From Rhodococcus phenolicus (GTDB lineage: Bacteria; Actinomycetota; Actinomycetes; Mycobacteriales; Mycobacteriaceae), in NCBI RefSeq assembly GCF_001646785.1, contig NZ_LRRH01000011.1, forward strand, positions 1 through 64,000: a DNA stretch of 64,000 bases. The letters are read 5' to 3'. Numbering within the stretch: position 1 is the first letter of the stretch; the number at the start of each line of letters is the position of its first letter. Position numbers and translations under genes: made by a program. Below are positions 1-10,150 of this stretch, in pieces. Under the pieces are notes generated by a model that saw only the letters and a program-made list of their open reading frames with translations, was not told where the DNA came from and made no database searches.

Positions 1-53
1 GTTGATCGTGCGCGTACCCAAGGCCTGACCCATTCGTCCCTGACGCATACACC

Positions 54-90
54 CGTCACGGCCCCGGCGCATGCCGTCGGGGCCGTGACG
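54..90. terminator. GC-rich hairpin terminator
   Basis: Two 13-base arms (CGTCACGGCCCCG and its complement) are separated by 11 bases. There is no strong T-run, so it is probably a stabilising or bidirectional terminator for a plus-strand gene ending before the window. Confidence 0.5.
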
Positions 91-131
91 TGCCTCACGT
101 CAACGACGGGTCGTCGTAGGACTCGGGCACA

Positions 132-500
132 ATGGCGAGCATGACGAACATCCTCGACCTGTCCACCCCCGCGAAGCGATTCCGTCTCGTCGCCATCTGG
201 GAAGCAATCACCTGGCTGGCCCTGCTGATCGCGATGTTCTTCAAGTGGGTGCTCGGCCACGAGGAAGCCATCCGGATCCCCGGCATGGTGCACGGCATCG
301 CCGGATTCATGTTGTTCGTCGTCGTCGCCCTCGCGACCGCCTGGTCGCTCAAGTGGGATCTCAAGACGACATTCCTCGCTCTGGTCTCGAGCGTCCCGCC
401 CTTCGGCACCATCGTCTTCGAGCGCTGGGCTGTGCGCACCGGCCGCCTCGGCGAGCTCTCCGATCCCGCTTCGCGCGAAACCGAGCCCGCACTGTCCTGA
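132..500 (+). CDS. DUF3817-type small membrane protein
   Basis: A 122-residue integral membrane protein with three hydrophobic segments, at about residues 20-37, 55-75 and 84-95. The spacing and the EAITWLALL..VHGIAGF pattern match DUF3817, a family with no established function. The ATG at 132 is chosen; an ATG at 141 is possible. It precedes the thioredoxin-like gene on the same strand with a short gap. A second protein of the same family and the same length lies at 23188-23556, so the window holds two paralogues. Confidence 0.8.
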   Translation: MASMTNILDLSTPAKRFRLVAIWEAITWLALLIAMFFKWVLGHEEAIRIPGMVHGIAGFMLFVVVALATAWSLKWDLKTTFLALVSSVPPFGTIVFERWAVRTGRLGELSDPASRETEPALS

Positions 501-542
501 CCACCCGACACGGTGCGCGCAGAACGTGACAGACTGGACGGC

Positions 543-1484
543 GTGACTCGACCCGGTTCCCGTCCAGCACGTTCCGCCGCGGCAGCAGCGGCGATCTCCG
601 GCGCGGTGGATCTCGCACCGCTCAAGGAGAGGGCATCCGCGCCGCCGCCGCCTCCACCGCCGTCCGGTGACGGTGCCGCCGCCGGCGGCCTCGCTCCCGT
701 CATCGACGTCACCGAGGCCACCTTCGAGGCCGAGGTACTGCAGCGTTCCATGCAGGTCCCGGTCATCGTGGACCTGTGGGCCACTTGGTGCCAGCCCTGC
801 AAGCAACTGTCACCGGTCCTCGAGAAGCTCGCTCACGAGGCCGGCGGCACCTGGGTGCTCGCGAAGGTGGACGTCGACGCCAATCCGCGTATCGCCCAGG
901 CGTTCGGTGTCCAGTCGGTGCCGACGGTCGTCGCGATCGCCGGTGGGCAGCCGATCGCCGACTTCCAGGGCGTGCAGCCCGAATCGGCGTTGCGCGAATG
1001 GATCGCCGCGATCCGGAACGCCGTCGCCGGGAAGCTGTCCGGCCCGCCCACAGGCGAACCGGAAGACACCCCACCGGACCCGCGGTTCATCGCCGCCGAG
1101 CAGGCACTCGACGCCGGCGACCTGGCCGGAGCCGAGGCCGCCTACAACCTGGTCCTCAACTCCGAGCCCAACAATGCCGAAGCGCTCGCCGCGGTGCGTC
1201 AGGTGCGGTTCCTCGCCCGCGCCCAGGAGCTGCCCGACGACGCGGTCGAGCGGGCCGACGCCGCGCCCGCCGACCTCGACGCCCAGCTGGCCGCCGCCGA
1301 CGCCGAATTGTTCGCCCAAGAGCCGGAGAAGGCGTTCGCCCGGTTGATCGGGTTCGTCTCCCGCAGCGTGGGCGACGAGAAGACGGCCGCCCGTACCCGG
1401 CTGCTCGAACTGTTCGAGCTGTTCGATCCCGCCGAGCCCTTCGTCGTCACGGCGCGACGGAAGCTGGCGTCGGCGCTGTACTGA
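543..1484 (+). CDS. Thioredoxin-domain protein with C-terminal TPR region (CnoX/YbbN-like)
   Basis: The GTG at 543 gives 313 residues; the frame is open to a GTG at 513, but the later start has cleaner spacing. After an Ala/Pro-rich N-terminus comes a thioredoxin fold with active site WCQPC at residues 82-86, so both redox cysteines are present. Residues about 180-310 are helical and tetratricopeptide-like (AEQALDAGDLAGAEAAY, then a TPR_20-type end). This architecture matches YbbN/CnoX holdases and M. tuberculosis Rv1324, which also lies just upstream of glgB. The likely role is cytoplasmic protein quality control under oxidative stress. There is no signal peptide. Confidence 0.88.
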   Translation: MTRPGSRPARSAAAAAAISGAVDLAPLKERASAPPPPPPPSGDGAAAGGLAPVIDVTEATFEAEVLQRSMQVPVIVDLWATWCQPCKQLSPVLEKLAHEAGGTWVLAKVDVDANPRIAQAFGVQSVPTVVAIAGGQPIADFQGVQPESALREWIAAIRNAVAGKLSGPPTGEPEDTPPDPRFIAAEQALDAGDLAGAEAAYNLVLNSEPNNAEALAAVRQVRFLARAQELPDDAVERADAAPADLDAQLAAADAELFAQEPEKAFARLIGFVSRSVGDEKTAARTRLLELFELFDPAEPFVVTARRKLASALY

Positions 1485-1502
1485 ACACCGGTTACCAACA
1501 GA

Positions 1503-1543
1503 CGAACGGCCCGGTCGCGGCACTGCCGCCACCGGGCCGTTCG
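1503..1543. terminator. Bidirectional hairpin terminator
   Basis: Perfect 13-base arms (CGAACGGCCCGGT and complement) flank a 15-base loop. The hairpin sits between the convergent thioredoxin-like gene and the zinc-peptidase gene. Confidence 0.75.
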
Positions 1544-1566
1544 CACTGCGGGGCCGTTCGCTCGAG

Positions 1567-3015
1567 TCAGTGGTACCTGCCGGTGCAACCTGCCTCGCCG
1601 CCGAGCACACCCGTGCGGAACGCATCGACGCGGGCGAAGCCGCTGGGGACAGTGTTTCCGTTGACATCGCTCGCGGCGAGACCGTCGGTGAGCAGCCCGG
1701 ACACGGCCTCGTCGAGGTCGCCGGGGGACAACCACACGAGACTCTCGTCGGGATTGCCCGTCGGGTCGACGTTCGTCGGGCTCAGCGCGGCGCTGATCGC
1801 CCCGGACAGGCACGCCGCGCGCAGGGCGGTCTGCGCGTCGGTCAGCGACGCCCCGGCCTCTCGCTGCACGGCGAGCGCATACCGCGAGGCGAGCAGCACG
1901 TAGGCGTTGTAGTCACCGCGGACGTCCGCACTGAACGGATTCGACCCGGATTCCGGGGGCGCGCCACGCTCGGCGAGTTCCTCCAGGTCGACGCCGATCG
2001 TGTTCGTCGCCGGGCAGTACGACACCGGCGAGGTCGCCTTCGCGTCCGGGCAGCCGAGGTCGGAACCGGACAGGTCGAGCGTGGGCGGCGACGACAACCC
2101 GAACACGTAGTCGAACGAATGCATGATCTGCTCGACGGATTCGGCGGTGACGGGCAGCTCTCCGTCGTCGCTGCTGTCGAAGAACTGCGGAAGATCGGCG
2201 CGCCGGGATTCGACCTCGGTGGCGTCGATGCGCGTGCAGGCCTCGGCGCCGTCGGAGAAACCGATCTGCATGGCGGTGACACGCTCGAACGCCGACCCGT
2301 GGACGGAATCGGGATCGTTGGGGTCGGTATCGCGGAACTGGACCATCGACGCGAGTACCGAATTGAGTCCGTCGGACGTGTTGAGCTGGAAATGCTCGGA
2401 GTTGCCTTCGGCGACGTGCCGGACGAACGCGCCGGCGAAGCAGTCCGCCTGCTGCTCGAATACGATGCCCGGGTCGTCGTCGGAGACGATGCCGGACTTG
2501 TACTGGATGGCGTGCCCGTATTCGTGGGCCAGCACCATCACCACCGACATCGGGCCGAACACGTCGATCAGCTCGGGCAGGAGGAATGTGCGGTCCCACC
2601 CGATCACGTCGCCTCCGCTGCAGTACGCGGCGTTGACGAAGTCGAAGGTGGGCTCGCCACAGAACTCGGGACCGCGGCGCTCGGAGGGGTCCCACGAGAG
2701 CAGGGTCGAGACCGGTTCGAACGTCCCCTTCGCGATCGAGCCGAACGTGCGCTCCCAGTACGCCTCGATGTCGGCGATCGCGTTGCCCACCAGGATGTCG
2801 ACGTCGCCGCCGTCACCGTTCTCGACGGTGACCTCGGCGTCCGGCACGCCGCTGCGCGGGCCGGACGGGCCGGACGACACGGCCAGTCCGGCGACGGTGA
2901 ACGGGTTGTCGTAGATCGAGACGGCGGTGCCCTCGATCCGGCTCGCGCAGCCGGCCAGCAGAGCCACGGTCAGTGCTCCGAGCGCGCACCGCGTCGGCCA
3001 GCCCGTCCTTCTCAC
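1567..3015 (-). CDS. Lipoprotein neutral zinc metallopeptidase
   Basis: The GTG at 3015 is preferred because the longer frame from 3075 would overlap glgB, and an AGGAG lies just ahead of it. The 482-residue product begins with Arg-rich and hydrophobic segments ending in a lipobox LLAGC (Cys23), so it is probably an exported lipoprotein. The zincin motif HEYGH is at about residues 164-168, followed by further putative ligand residues and a FAGAF stretch. These features fit the putative neutral zinc metallopeptidase family (Zn_peptidase). Substrate is unknown. It lies directly downstream of glgB on the same strand with a 31-base gap and may be co-transcribed with it. Confidence 0.85.
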   Translation of the reverse strand: MRRTGWPTRCALGALTVALLAGCASRIEGTAVSIYDNPFTVAGLAVSSGPSGPRSGVPDAEVTVENGDGGDVDILVGNAIADIEAYWERTFGSIAKGTFEPVSTLLSWDPSERRGPEFCGEPTFDFVNAAYCSGGDVIGWDRTFLLPELIDVFGPMSVVMVLAHEYGHAIQYKSGIVSDDDPGIVFEQQADCFAGAFVRHVAEGNSEHFQLNTSDGLNSVLASMVQFRDTDPNDPDSVHGSAFERVTAMQIGFSDGAEACTRIDATEVESRRADLPQFFDSSDDGELPVTAESVEQIMHSFDYVFGLSSPPTLDLSGSDLGCPDAKATSPVSYCPATNTIGVDLEELAERGAPPESGSNPFSADVRGDYNAYVLLASRYALAVQREAGASLTDAQTALRAACLSGAISAALSPTNVDPTGNPDESLVWLSPGDLDEAVSGLLTDGLAASDVNGNTVPSGFARVDAFRTGVLGGEAGCTGRYH

Positions 3016-3046
3016 CTTGATCGCTCCTGTCGTCGAAGGACCGCGG

Positions 3047-5284
3047 TCACCGATGCAGTGCCAGCCAGATCGCACCGTGAGCGGGCAGGGTGACCCGCGC
3101 CGAAGCGGGTCGTCCGTGCCAGGAGTGCGCCGTTGCCGTCACGGCACCGAGGTTTCCGGTTCCGTTACCGCAGTAGGCGGTCGCATCCGTGTTGAGGATT
3201 TCCACCCACCGACCCGTTTCGGGTAATCCGACACGATAGTCCGCGTGGGTGCTCCCGGAAAAGTTGTACAGGCACGCGACGATCGAGCCGTCGCTCCCGT
3301 AGCGCAGGAAGCTGAGCACGTTGTTCACCGCGTCGTTGGCGTCGATCCAGGAGTAGCCGCCGGGTGAGGTATCCAGCGTCCACAGCGCGGGATGCTCGCG
3401 ATACGTGCGGTTGAGGTCGCCGACGAGCTGCCGGACCCCGGTGTGCAGCGCACCGGTGTGTTCGTCGTCGAGCTGCCACCAGTCCAGGCCGCGTTCTTCC
3501 GACCACTCGGCGACCTGCCCGAATTCCTGTCCCATGAACAGCAGCTGCTTGCCCGGATGCGCCCACATGTACGCCAGCAGGGCGCGCAGGCCGGCGGCCT
3601 TCGTGAAGTCGTCGCCGGGCAGCCGGGTCCACAGGGTGCCCTTGCCGTGCACGACCTCGTCATGGCTGATCGGCAGCATGAAATTCTCGCTCCACGCGTA
3701 CATCAACGAGAACGTGATCTCGTGATGGTGGTAGGTGCGGTGCACGGGGTCACGGGAGAGGAACCCGAGCGTGTCGTGCATCCAGCCCATGTTCCACTTC
3801 ATGTCGAACCCGAGTCCGCCCACATTGGTCGGACGCGTGACGCCCGGCCACGCCGTGGATTCCTCGGCGACGGTGACCACACCCGGATGGAGTTTGTGCA
3901 CGGTGCCGTTGAGTTCCTGCAGGAACGCGACGGCTTCGAGGTTCTCGCGACCGCCGTGGATGTTCGGGGTCCAGCCGCCGTGCGGCCGTGAGTAGTCCAG
4001 GTACAGCATCGAGGCGACCGCGTCGACGCGCAGTCCGTCGATGTGGAACTCCTCGATCCAGTAGAGGGCGTTGGCGACGAGGAAGTTGCGGACCTCGCGG
4101 CGTCCGAAGTCGAACACGTAGGTGCCCCAGTCGAGTTGTTCGCCGCGGGTGGGGTCGGGATGTTCGTACAGCGGGCTGCCGTCGAACCGGGCGAGGGCCC
4201 AGTCGTCCTTCGGGAAGTGCGCGGGAACCCAGTCCATGATCACGCCGATCCCGGCGCGGTGCAGCCGGTCGACGAACTCGCGGAACTCGTCGGGAGATCC
4301 GAAGCGGGAGGTCGGCGCGTAATACGAGGTGACCTGATATCCCCACGACCCGCCGAACGGATGCTCGGCGACGGGGAGCAGTTCGATGTGGGTGAAGCCG
4401 GTTTCGGTGACGTACTCGGCGAGCCGGTCGGCCAGTTCCAGGTAGCCGAGGCCCGGCTGCCAGGACCCGAGATGCACCTCGTAGACGCTCATCGGTTCCT
4501 GCCACGGCTGGGAGTTCGCGCGCGTTTCGAGCCACTCGCCGTCGCGCCACGTGTGCCGCGACTCCGTCACCACCGACGCGGTCGCGGGTGGCACCTCGGT
4601 CGCGTACGCCATCGGGTCGGCCTTCTCGCGAACCGAGCCGTCGCGACCGTGCACCCGGAACTTGTAGAGGGCGCCCGGGTGGACGTCGGGGACGAACAGT
4701 TCCCACACACCGCTGGACCCGAGCACCCGCATCGGCGCGGTCCGTCCGCCCCACATGTCGAAGTCGCCGGTCACCGTCACCCCGCGCGCTGCGGGTGCCC
4801 ACACCGCGAAGGAGGTGCCGGTGACCGTGCCGTCGGGGGTCTCGTACGCGCGCGGGCGCGCACCGAGGATCTCCCACAGCCGCTCGTGGCGGCCCTCGGC
4901 GAACAGGTGCAGATCCAGTTCGCCGAGCGTCGGGAGGAATCGGTAGCCGTCGGCGACGACGACGGTGTGGCCGAACGGGTAGGTCACCACGAACCGGTAG
5001 TCGGCCGGGTCGTGCACCGGAACGAGCGCGCTGAACACGTCGGATCCCACCGGTTCGAGGGGATGATCGACGTCTCCGATGCGGACCGCGACCTTCTCCG
5101 CCCCCGGGCGCAGCGCGCGGATCAGGGTGCCTTCCGCGTGCGGGTGCGCACCGAGGATCGAATGCGGGTCGTGGTGTTCCCCGGCCGCCAGGCGCGCCAG
5201 GTCGCCGGGGGCCGGTGCGTGCCGGCGTGTCGAGACCGAGGGGGAGCCCGGCCGGTTCGGGGTGGGGTCTTCCTGCCGGGTCAC
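3047..5284 (-). CDS. glgB: 1,4-alpha-glucan branching enzyme
   Basis: A 745-residue GH13 enzyme that makes alpha-1,6 branches in glycogen or capsular alpha-glucan. The GTG at 5284 is chosen because AGGAGG lies just upstream and glgE stops two bases earlier; the frame is open further upstream. An N-terminal CBM48 region precedes the catalytic barrel. Visible motifs are GLRVDAVAS with the nucleophile near Asp421, VAEEST with the acid Glu, and [10 protein letters not shown]. Length matches mycobacterial GlgB. It forms an operon with glgE, the arrangement used by the GlgE pathway to build alpha-glucan from maltose-1-phosphate. Confidence 0.97.
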   Translation of the reverse strand: MTRQEDPTPNRPGSPSVSTRRHAPAPGDLARLAAGEHHDPHSILGAHPHAEGTLIRALRPGAEKVAVRIGDVDHPLEPVGSDVFSALVPVHDPADYRFVVTYPFGHTVVVADGYRFLPTLGELDLHLFAEGRHERLWEILGARPRAYETPDGTVTGTSFAVWAPAARGVTVTGDFDMWGGRTAPMRVLGSSGVWELFVPDVHPGALYKFRVHGRDGSVREKADPMAYATEVPPATASVVTESRHTWRDGEWLETRANSQPWQEPMSVYEVHLGSWQPGLGYLELADRLAEYVTETGFTHIELLPVAEHPFGGSWGYQVTSYYAPTSRFGSPDEFREFVDRLHRAGIGVIMDWVPAHFPKDDWALARFDGSPLYEHPDPTRGEQLDWGTYVFDFGRREVRNFLVANALYWIEEFHIDGLRVDAVASMLYLDYSRPHGGWTPNIHGGRENLEAVAFLQELNGTVHKLHPGVVTVAEESTAWPGVTRPTNVGGLGFDMKWNMGWMHDTLGFLSRDPVHRTYHHHEITFSLMYAWSENFMLPISHDEVVHGKGTLWTRLPGDDFTKAAGLRALLAYMWAHPGKQLLFMGQEFGQVAEWSEERGLDWWQLDDEHTGALHTGVRQLVGDLNRTYREHPALWTLDTSPGGYSWIDANDAVNNVLSFLRYGSDGSIVACLYNFSGSTHADYRVGLPETGRWVEILNTDATAYCGNGTGNLGAVTATAHSWHGRPASARVTLPAHGAIWLALHR

Positions 5285-5286
5285 GG

Positions 5287-7299
5287 CTACCTCCTGTAGG
5301 CGAGGGTGGTGCGCGCCGGCACCCCGATCGGTGGCAACACGAGAATGTGCGCGACGGCCCGCCACGGCTCGAGGCGCACGAAATTCGCCTGCCCCCAGTG
5401 GTATTCCTCCCCACTCACCTCGTCATGCACGGTGAAGTGCTCGTGCCAGTCCCGTCCGATCGCCGGCATGTCCAGCCACAGCGTGCCCTGTTCGGCGGCA
5501 TACGGATCGAGGTTGACGACGGTGAGCACCGTGTCGCCCGACGTCGGATCGAACTTCGAGTAGGCGAGCAGCGCATCGTTGTCGATGTGGTGGAAGTGGA
5601 TGTTGCGCAGCTGCTGCAGCGCCGGATGTGCACGCCGGATCCGGTTCAGCGCCGCGAGCCACGGTTCCAGTGATTCGCCGCGGCGGCGTGCCTCGTCGAA
5701 CCGTCGCGGCCGCAGCTGGTACTTCTCCGAATCCAGATATTCCTCGCTGCCCGGGCGCACCGCGACGTGCTCGTACAGCTCGTATCCGGAATACACCCCC
5801 CAGGTGGGGGCGAGGGTTGCGGCCAGCGCGGCGCGCAGCGCGAACATGCCGGGACCGCCCCGCTGCAGCGTCTCGTGCAGGATGTCCGGGGTGTTCACGA
5901 ACAGGTTCGGCCGGGCCTCGTCGGCCTTGGCGGCCAGTTCCTGCCCGAACTCGGTGAGTTCCCACTTGGCTTCCCGCCACGTGAAATACGTGTAGGACTG
6001 GGTGAATCCGCGCCGGGCCAGCCCGTACATCCGGGCCGGCCGGGTGAACGCCTCGGACAGGAACAGCACGTCGGGATCGGTGAGCTTGACCTCGCCGATC
6101 AGCCATTCCCAGAAGTCGGCTGGCTTGGTGTGCGGATTGTCGACCCGGAAGATCTTCACGCCCAGCGCCACCCAGTGCCGCACCACGCGCAGCACCTCGG
6201 CGTAGATGCCGTCGCGGTCGTTGTCGAAGTTGACGGGGTAGATGTCCTGGTACTTCTTCGGCGGGTTCTCCGCGTAGGCGATCGTGCCGTCCGGCAGCAC
6301 CGTGAACCATTCGGGATGCTGCGTCGCCCACGGATGGTCGGGGGCGCACTGCAACGCCAGATCCAGTGCCACCTCCAGATCGAGTTGTGCCGCGCGGGAA
6401 ACGAAGTCGCGGAAGTCCTGCTCGGTCCCCAGCTCCGGGTGGATGGCGTCGTGGCCACCCTCGTCGGAGCCGATCGCCCACGGCGACCCGACGTCGTCGG
6501 GTCCGGCGACGAGGGTGTTGTTCGGTCCCTTGCGGTTGATCTTTCCGATCGGGTGGACCGGCGGCAGATACACCACGTCGAAGCCCATCGCGGCGATCCG
6601 CGGCAGGTCCGCGGCCGCGGTCGCGAACGTGCCGTGCCGTGGGGTTCCGTCCTCGTTCCAGCCGCCGGTCGAACGCGGGAAGAACTCGTACCAGGAGCCG
6701 AACAGGGCGCGCCGCCGGTCCACCTGGGCGGTGAACGCACGTCCCCGGGTGACCAGTTCGCGCAGCGGATGCGCCCGCAGGATCTCGGTGACATCGGCGG
6801 CGAACGCCGGCGCGACCCGTTCCGGCAGCGTCCGCGGCGACCTGAGCGAGGCGGCGACGGCGAGCAGCGCGGGGCGGTTGCCGCGGGGCACCGTCTTCGC
6901 GGCCTTCTCGAACAGCTCGGCGCCGATCTCGAGATCGTTCGCGAGGTCCTCGGCGCCCTGGCCGGCGGAGATCTTCGCGTCCACCGCGTGCCGCCAGGTG
7001 GTCACCGGATCGCTCCACGCCTCCACCCGGTACGTCCACGTTCCGGGGCTGGTCGGGGTGAACGTCGCGTGGAAGGTGTCGGGCAGCGACCCGGGCGCCA
7101 TCGGGATGCGGACGAGTTTGCCCTCGGTTTCCGGGTCGGAGCCGGGGCCGCGGACGGCCAGGGTCGCGGCGACCGCGTCGTGCCCCTCGCGCCACACCAC
7201 CGCCGACACCGGCACGACTTCGCCGACGACGGCCTTGACCGGATAGCGCCCACCCGCGATCTGGGGCTGGACGTCGTCGATGGCGAGACGACCTGTCAC
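5287..7299 (-). CDS. glgE: Alpha-1,4-glucan:maltose-1-phosphate maltosyltransferase
   Basis: A GH13_3 enzyme of 670 residues from the GTG at 7299, with a GGAG five to six bases upstream. It adds maltosyl units from alpha-maltose-1-phosphate to linear glucan, the committed step of the GlgE pathway. The catalytic nucleophile is in [10 protein letters not shown] (about Asp387) and the acid in FLSEAFTRP, and the length agrees with Streptomyces GlgE. The last codons contain the AGGAGG used by glgB, so the two genes are tightly coupled. No treS, pep2 or glgM is in the window, so supply of maltose-1-phosphate must be encoded elsewhere. Confidence 0.97.
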   Translation of the reverse strand: MTGRLAIDDVQPQIAGGRYPVKAVVGEVVPVSAVVWREGHDAVAATLAVRGPGSDPETEGKLVRIPMAPGSLPDTFHATFTPTSPGTWTYRVEAWSDPVTTWRHAVDAKISAGQGAEDLANDLEIGAELFEKAAKTVPRGNRPALLAVAASLRSPRTLPERVAPAFAADVTEILRAHPLRELVTRGRAFTAQVDRRRALFGSWYEFFPRSTGGWNEDGTPRHGTFATAAADLPRIAAMGFDVVYLPPVHPIGKINRKGPNNTLVAGPDDVGSPWAIGSDEGGHDAIHPELGTEQDFRDFVSRAAQLDLEVALDLALQCAPDHPWATQHPEWFTVLPDGTIAYAENPPKKYQDIYPVNFDNDRDGIYAEVLRVVRHWVALGVKIFRVDNPHTKPADFWEWLIGEVKLTDPDVLFLSEAFTRPARMYGLARRGFTQSYTYFTWREAKWELTEFGQELAAKADEARPNLFVNTPDILHETLQRGGPGMFALRAALAATLAPTWGVYSGYELYEHVAVRPGSEEYLDSEKYQLRPRRFDEARRRGESLEPWLAALNRIRRAHPALQQLRNIHFHHIDNDALLAYSKFDPTSGDTVLTVVNLDPYAAEQGTLWLDMPAIGRDWHEHFTVHDEVSGEEYHWGQANFVRLEPWRAVAHILVLPPIGVPARTTLAYRR

Positions 7300-7534
7300 A
7301 TGTACTCCGTTTCCGTGTGCGGCCGGCAGGCGAACCGGGCGATACGAACAGCGCGGTGTATTCGCAGACAACCGTAATCGAGGTGCGGATTCCGGGCCGA
7401 TCATGCGGCCGGTTTGCTCCGCGGGCCGCGATCGGCGGGTGCACCCGTGGCCGGGGCGTCGGGTGAGGGCCGCCCGGACGGACGTCACAGCTCCCGACCT
7501 CGCGCCACGACGGAAACTCGGTAGTCTTCGCGGG
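7300..7534. promoter_or_regulatory. Divergent glgE / glgP intergenic region
   Basis: This 235-base gap separates the synthetic glgE-glgB operon from divergent glgP. It must hold both promoters. I see no strong inverted repeat or convincing -10/-35 pair, so only location supports the call. Confidence 0.45.
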
Positions 7535-10114
7535 GTGAAAGCCTTGCGTCGGTTCACCGTACGAGCCCACCTTCCCGAGCGGCTGGCCGCGCTGGGAACC
7601 CTGTCCGCCAACCTGCGGTGGTCCTGGCATCCGCCGACCCAGGATCTGTTCGCGACCGTGGACCCGGCTCTGTGGGAACACGTCGGTCACGACCCGGTCC
7701 GGCTGCTCGGTGAGGTCCCGCCGTCGCGGCTCGACGAACTCGCCGCCGATCCCGACTTCCTGGAACGGCTCGGTGCCGCCGCCGCGGACCTGGACGAGTA
7801 CCTGGCCCGGCCGCGCTGGTATCAGCACCAGCAGGAGCGCGGCAACGACATGCCGGGGGGCATCGCCTACTTCTCCATGGAGTTCGGTGTCAGCGAGGTC
7901 CTGCCCAACTATTCGGGTGGTCTCGGCATCCTCGCCGGCGACCACCTCAAGGCGGCCTCCGACCTCGGGCTGCCGCTCATCGGCATCGGACTGCTGTACC
8001 GCTCCGGCTACTTCCGGCAGTCCCTGACCGCCGATGGCTGGCAGAGCGAGCACTACCCGTCCTACGACCCGCAGGGTCTGCCGCTGCGCCTGCTCAGCGA
8101 ACCGGACGGCACCCCCACTCTGGTCACCGTCACCGTGCCCGGAAACCGTGAGCTGGCCGCGCGCGTGTGGATCGCGCAGATCGGACGGGTGCCGTTGCTG
8201 TTGCTCGACTCGGACATCGCCGGCAACGACGAGGAGCTGCGCGGGGTCACCGACCGTCTCTACGGCGGCGACCAGGACCACCGCATCAAACAGGAGATCC
8301 TCGCCGGCATCGGCGGCGTGCGCGCCGTGCGCGCCTACACCCGCATCCACGGCCTGCCCGACCCCGAGGTCTTCCACATGAACGAGGGCCACGCCGGTTT
8401 CTCGGGGGCCGAGCGCATCCGGGAACTGGTCACCACCACCGGGCTCGACTTCGACGAAGCCCTGTCCGCCGTGCGCGCGGGCACCGTCTTCACCACCCAC
8501 ACTCCGGTGCCCGCCGGGATCGACCGGTTCCCGATCGACCTGGTGCGGCACTACTTCTCCGGGCCGAACGGGGAGAACGAGTCGTCGCTGCTACCCGGCC
8601 TGACCGTCGACCGGATCCTCGCCCTCGGCCGCGAATCCGACCCGCACGTGTTCAACATGGCCCACCTGGGACTGCGGCTGGGCCAGCGCAGCAACGGCGT
8701 CTCCCGGCTGCACGGGCGCGTCAGCCGCGGCATGTTCGACGGGTTGTGGTCCGGCTTCGATGCCGCCGAGGTGCCGATCGGATCGGTGACCAACGGTGTG
8801 CACGCTCCGACCTGGGCGGCGCGCGAATGGATCGCCCTGGCGAACCGGCTCGCCGGTCCCGACCGGGTCGAGGAGGCCCGCGGCTGGGAACTGCTGCAGA
8901 CCGTGCCGTCGCAGGATCTGTGGGACACCCGGAACACGCTGCGCGGGCAGCTCGTCGCGGAGGTGCGGCGACGGCTGCGCGCATCCTGGATCGACCGCGG
9001 CGCCACCTCCGCCGAACTCGGCTGGGTCGACGGGGTGTTCGACCCGGACGTGCTCACCGTCGGTTTCGCGCGCCGCGTGCCCACCTACAAGCGGCTCACG
9101 CTGATGCTCCGCGACGAGGATCGGCTGCGGTCCCTGCTGCTCGACGAGGATCGGCCCGTGCAGCTCGTCGTCGCCGGCAAGAGCCATCCCGCCGACGACG
9201 GCGGCAAGGCCCTGATCCAGCAGGTCGTGCGGTTCGCGGACCGGCACGACGTGCGGCACCGCATCGTGTTCCTGCCCGACTACGACATGTCGATGGCGCG
9301 CTTCCTGTACTGGGGTTGCGACGTATGGCTCAACAACCCGCTGCGTCCACTCGAGGCGTGCGGCACCTCCGGCATGAAGTCCGCGCTCAACGGCGGCCTC
9401 AACCTGTCCATCCTCGACGGCTGGTGGGACGAGATGTACGACGGGGAGAACGGCTGGGCCATCCCCACCGCGGACGGGGTGGTCGACGAACAGCGCCGCG
9501 ACGATCTCGAGGCGAGCGCCCTGTACGAACTGCTCGAACGGTCCGTGCTGCCGCGGTTCTACGACCGGGACGAGGAGGGAGTGCCGACCCGCTGGATCGA
9601 GATGGTGCGGCACACCCTCGAGAACCTCGGGCCGAAGGTGCTGGCGTCGCGCATGGTCCGCGACTACGCCGTGCAGTACTACGCCCCGGCGGCCGCCGCG
9701 GCCCGCGTGGTCGTCGCCGACGGATACGCCGGCGCGAAGGCACTGGCCGACTACCGGCACCGGATCGAGGCGGCGTGGCCGTCGGTGCGGGTCGCGCAGG
9801 TCGACAGCGACGGGTTGCCCGACAGCGCCGAGATCGGTGCCCGGCTGGCGCTCACCGCGCACGTGCAACTCGGCGGGCTCGACCCGGCGGACGTGCTGGT
9901 GCAGGTGGTGATCGGCCGCGTCGGCGTCGACGACACCCTCACCGACGTGACGACCACTGCGATGCGGCACACCGGCTCCGATGGTGTCGGTGAGGTCTTC
10001 GACGCCGAGGTCGCGCTGCCGTTGGCCGGCGCGGTCGGGTACACGGTGCGGGTGCTGCCGCAGCACGACCTGCTGGCGACCCCCGCCGAACTCGGACTGG
10101 TGGTGCTGCCGTAG
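7535..10114 (+). CDS. glgP: Alpha-glucan (glycogen/maltodextrin) phosphorylase
   Basis: The GTG at 7535 yields 859 residues, close to the 863 of M. tuberculosis Rv1328; the upstream open frame to 7280 would run into glgE's promoter. It is a GT35 phosphorylase that releases glucose-1-phosphate from alpha-1,4-glucan. The N-terminal DUF3417-type segment ([17 protein letters not shown]) is typical of the actinobacterial short-form enzyme. The PLP-binding lysine lies in [13 protein letters not shown], about Lys615. It is divergent from glgE, so degradation and synthesis of the same polymer share one control region. Confidence 0.96.
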   Translation: MKALRRFTVRAHLPERLAALGTLSANLRWSWHPPTQDLFATVDPALWEHVGHDPVRLLGEVPPSRLDELAADPDFLERLGAAAADLDEYLARPRWYQHQQERGNDMPGGIAYFSMEFGVSEVLPNYSGGLGILAGDHLKAASDLGLPLIGIGLLYRSGYFRQSLTADGWQSEHYPSYDPQGLPLRLLSEPDGTPTLVTVTVPGNRELAARVWIAQIGRVPLLLLDSDIAGNDEELRGVTDRLYGGDQDHRIKQEILAGIGGVRAVRAYTRIHGLPDPEVFHMNEGHAGFSGAERIRELVTTTGLDFDEALSAVRAGTVFTTHTPVPAGIDRFPIDLVRHYFSGPNGENESSLLPGLTVDRILALGRESDPHVFNMAHLGLRLGQRSNGVSRLHGRVSRGMFDGLWSGFDAAEVPIGSVTNGVHAPTWAAREWIALANRLAGPDRVEEARGWELLQTVPSQDLWDTRNTLRGQLVAEVRRRLRASWIDRGATSAELGWVDGVFDPDVLTVGFARRVPTYKRLTLMLRDEDRLRSLLLDEDRPVQLVVAGKSHPADDGGKALIQQVVRFADRHDVRHRIVFLPDYDMSMARFLYWGCDVWLNNPLRPLEACGTSGMKSALNGGLNLSILDGWWDEMYDGENGWAIPTADGVVDEQRRDDLEASALYELLERSVLPRFYDRDEEGVPTRWIEMVRHTLENLGPKVLASRMVRDYAVQYYAPAAAAARVVVADGYAGAKALADYRHRIEAAWPSVRVAQVDSDGLPDSAEIGARLALTAHVQLGGLDPADVLVQVVIGRVGVDDTLTDVTTTAMRHTGSDGVGEVFDAEVALPLAGAVGYTVRVLPQHDLLATPAELGLVVLP

Positions 10115-10150
10115 GGCAGGGAGACACGCGGTCGCGGCGACCCGGAACGG

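Noticed and set aside
2-28. Short open stretch ending in TGA at the very start, possibly the 3' end of a gene
   Set aside because: Only eight codons are visible, too few to support a coding call, although the hairpin at 54-90 would fit a gene ending there.
7280-7534. Upstream extension of glgP
   Set aside because: It would overlap the start of glgE and both promoters, and homologous phosphorylases begin at the GTG at 7535.
5423-8551. A 1042-residue minus-strand frame across glgE and glgP
   Set aside because: It runs in the wrong frame through glgE and antisense to glgP, and its Arg/Pro-rich sequence has no recognisable domain.
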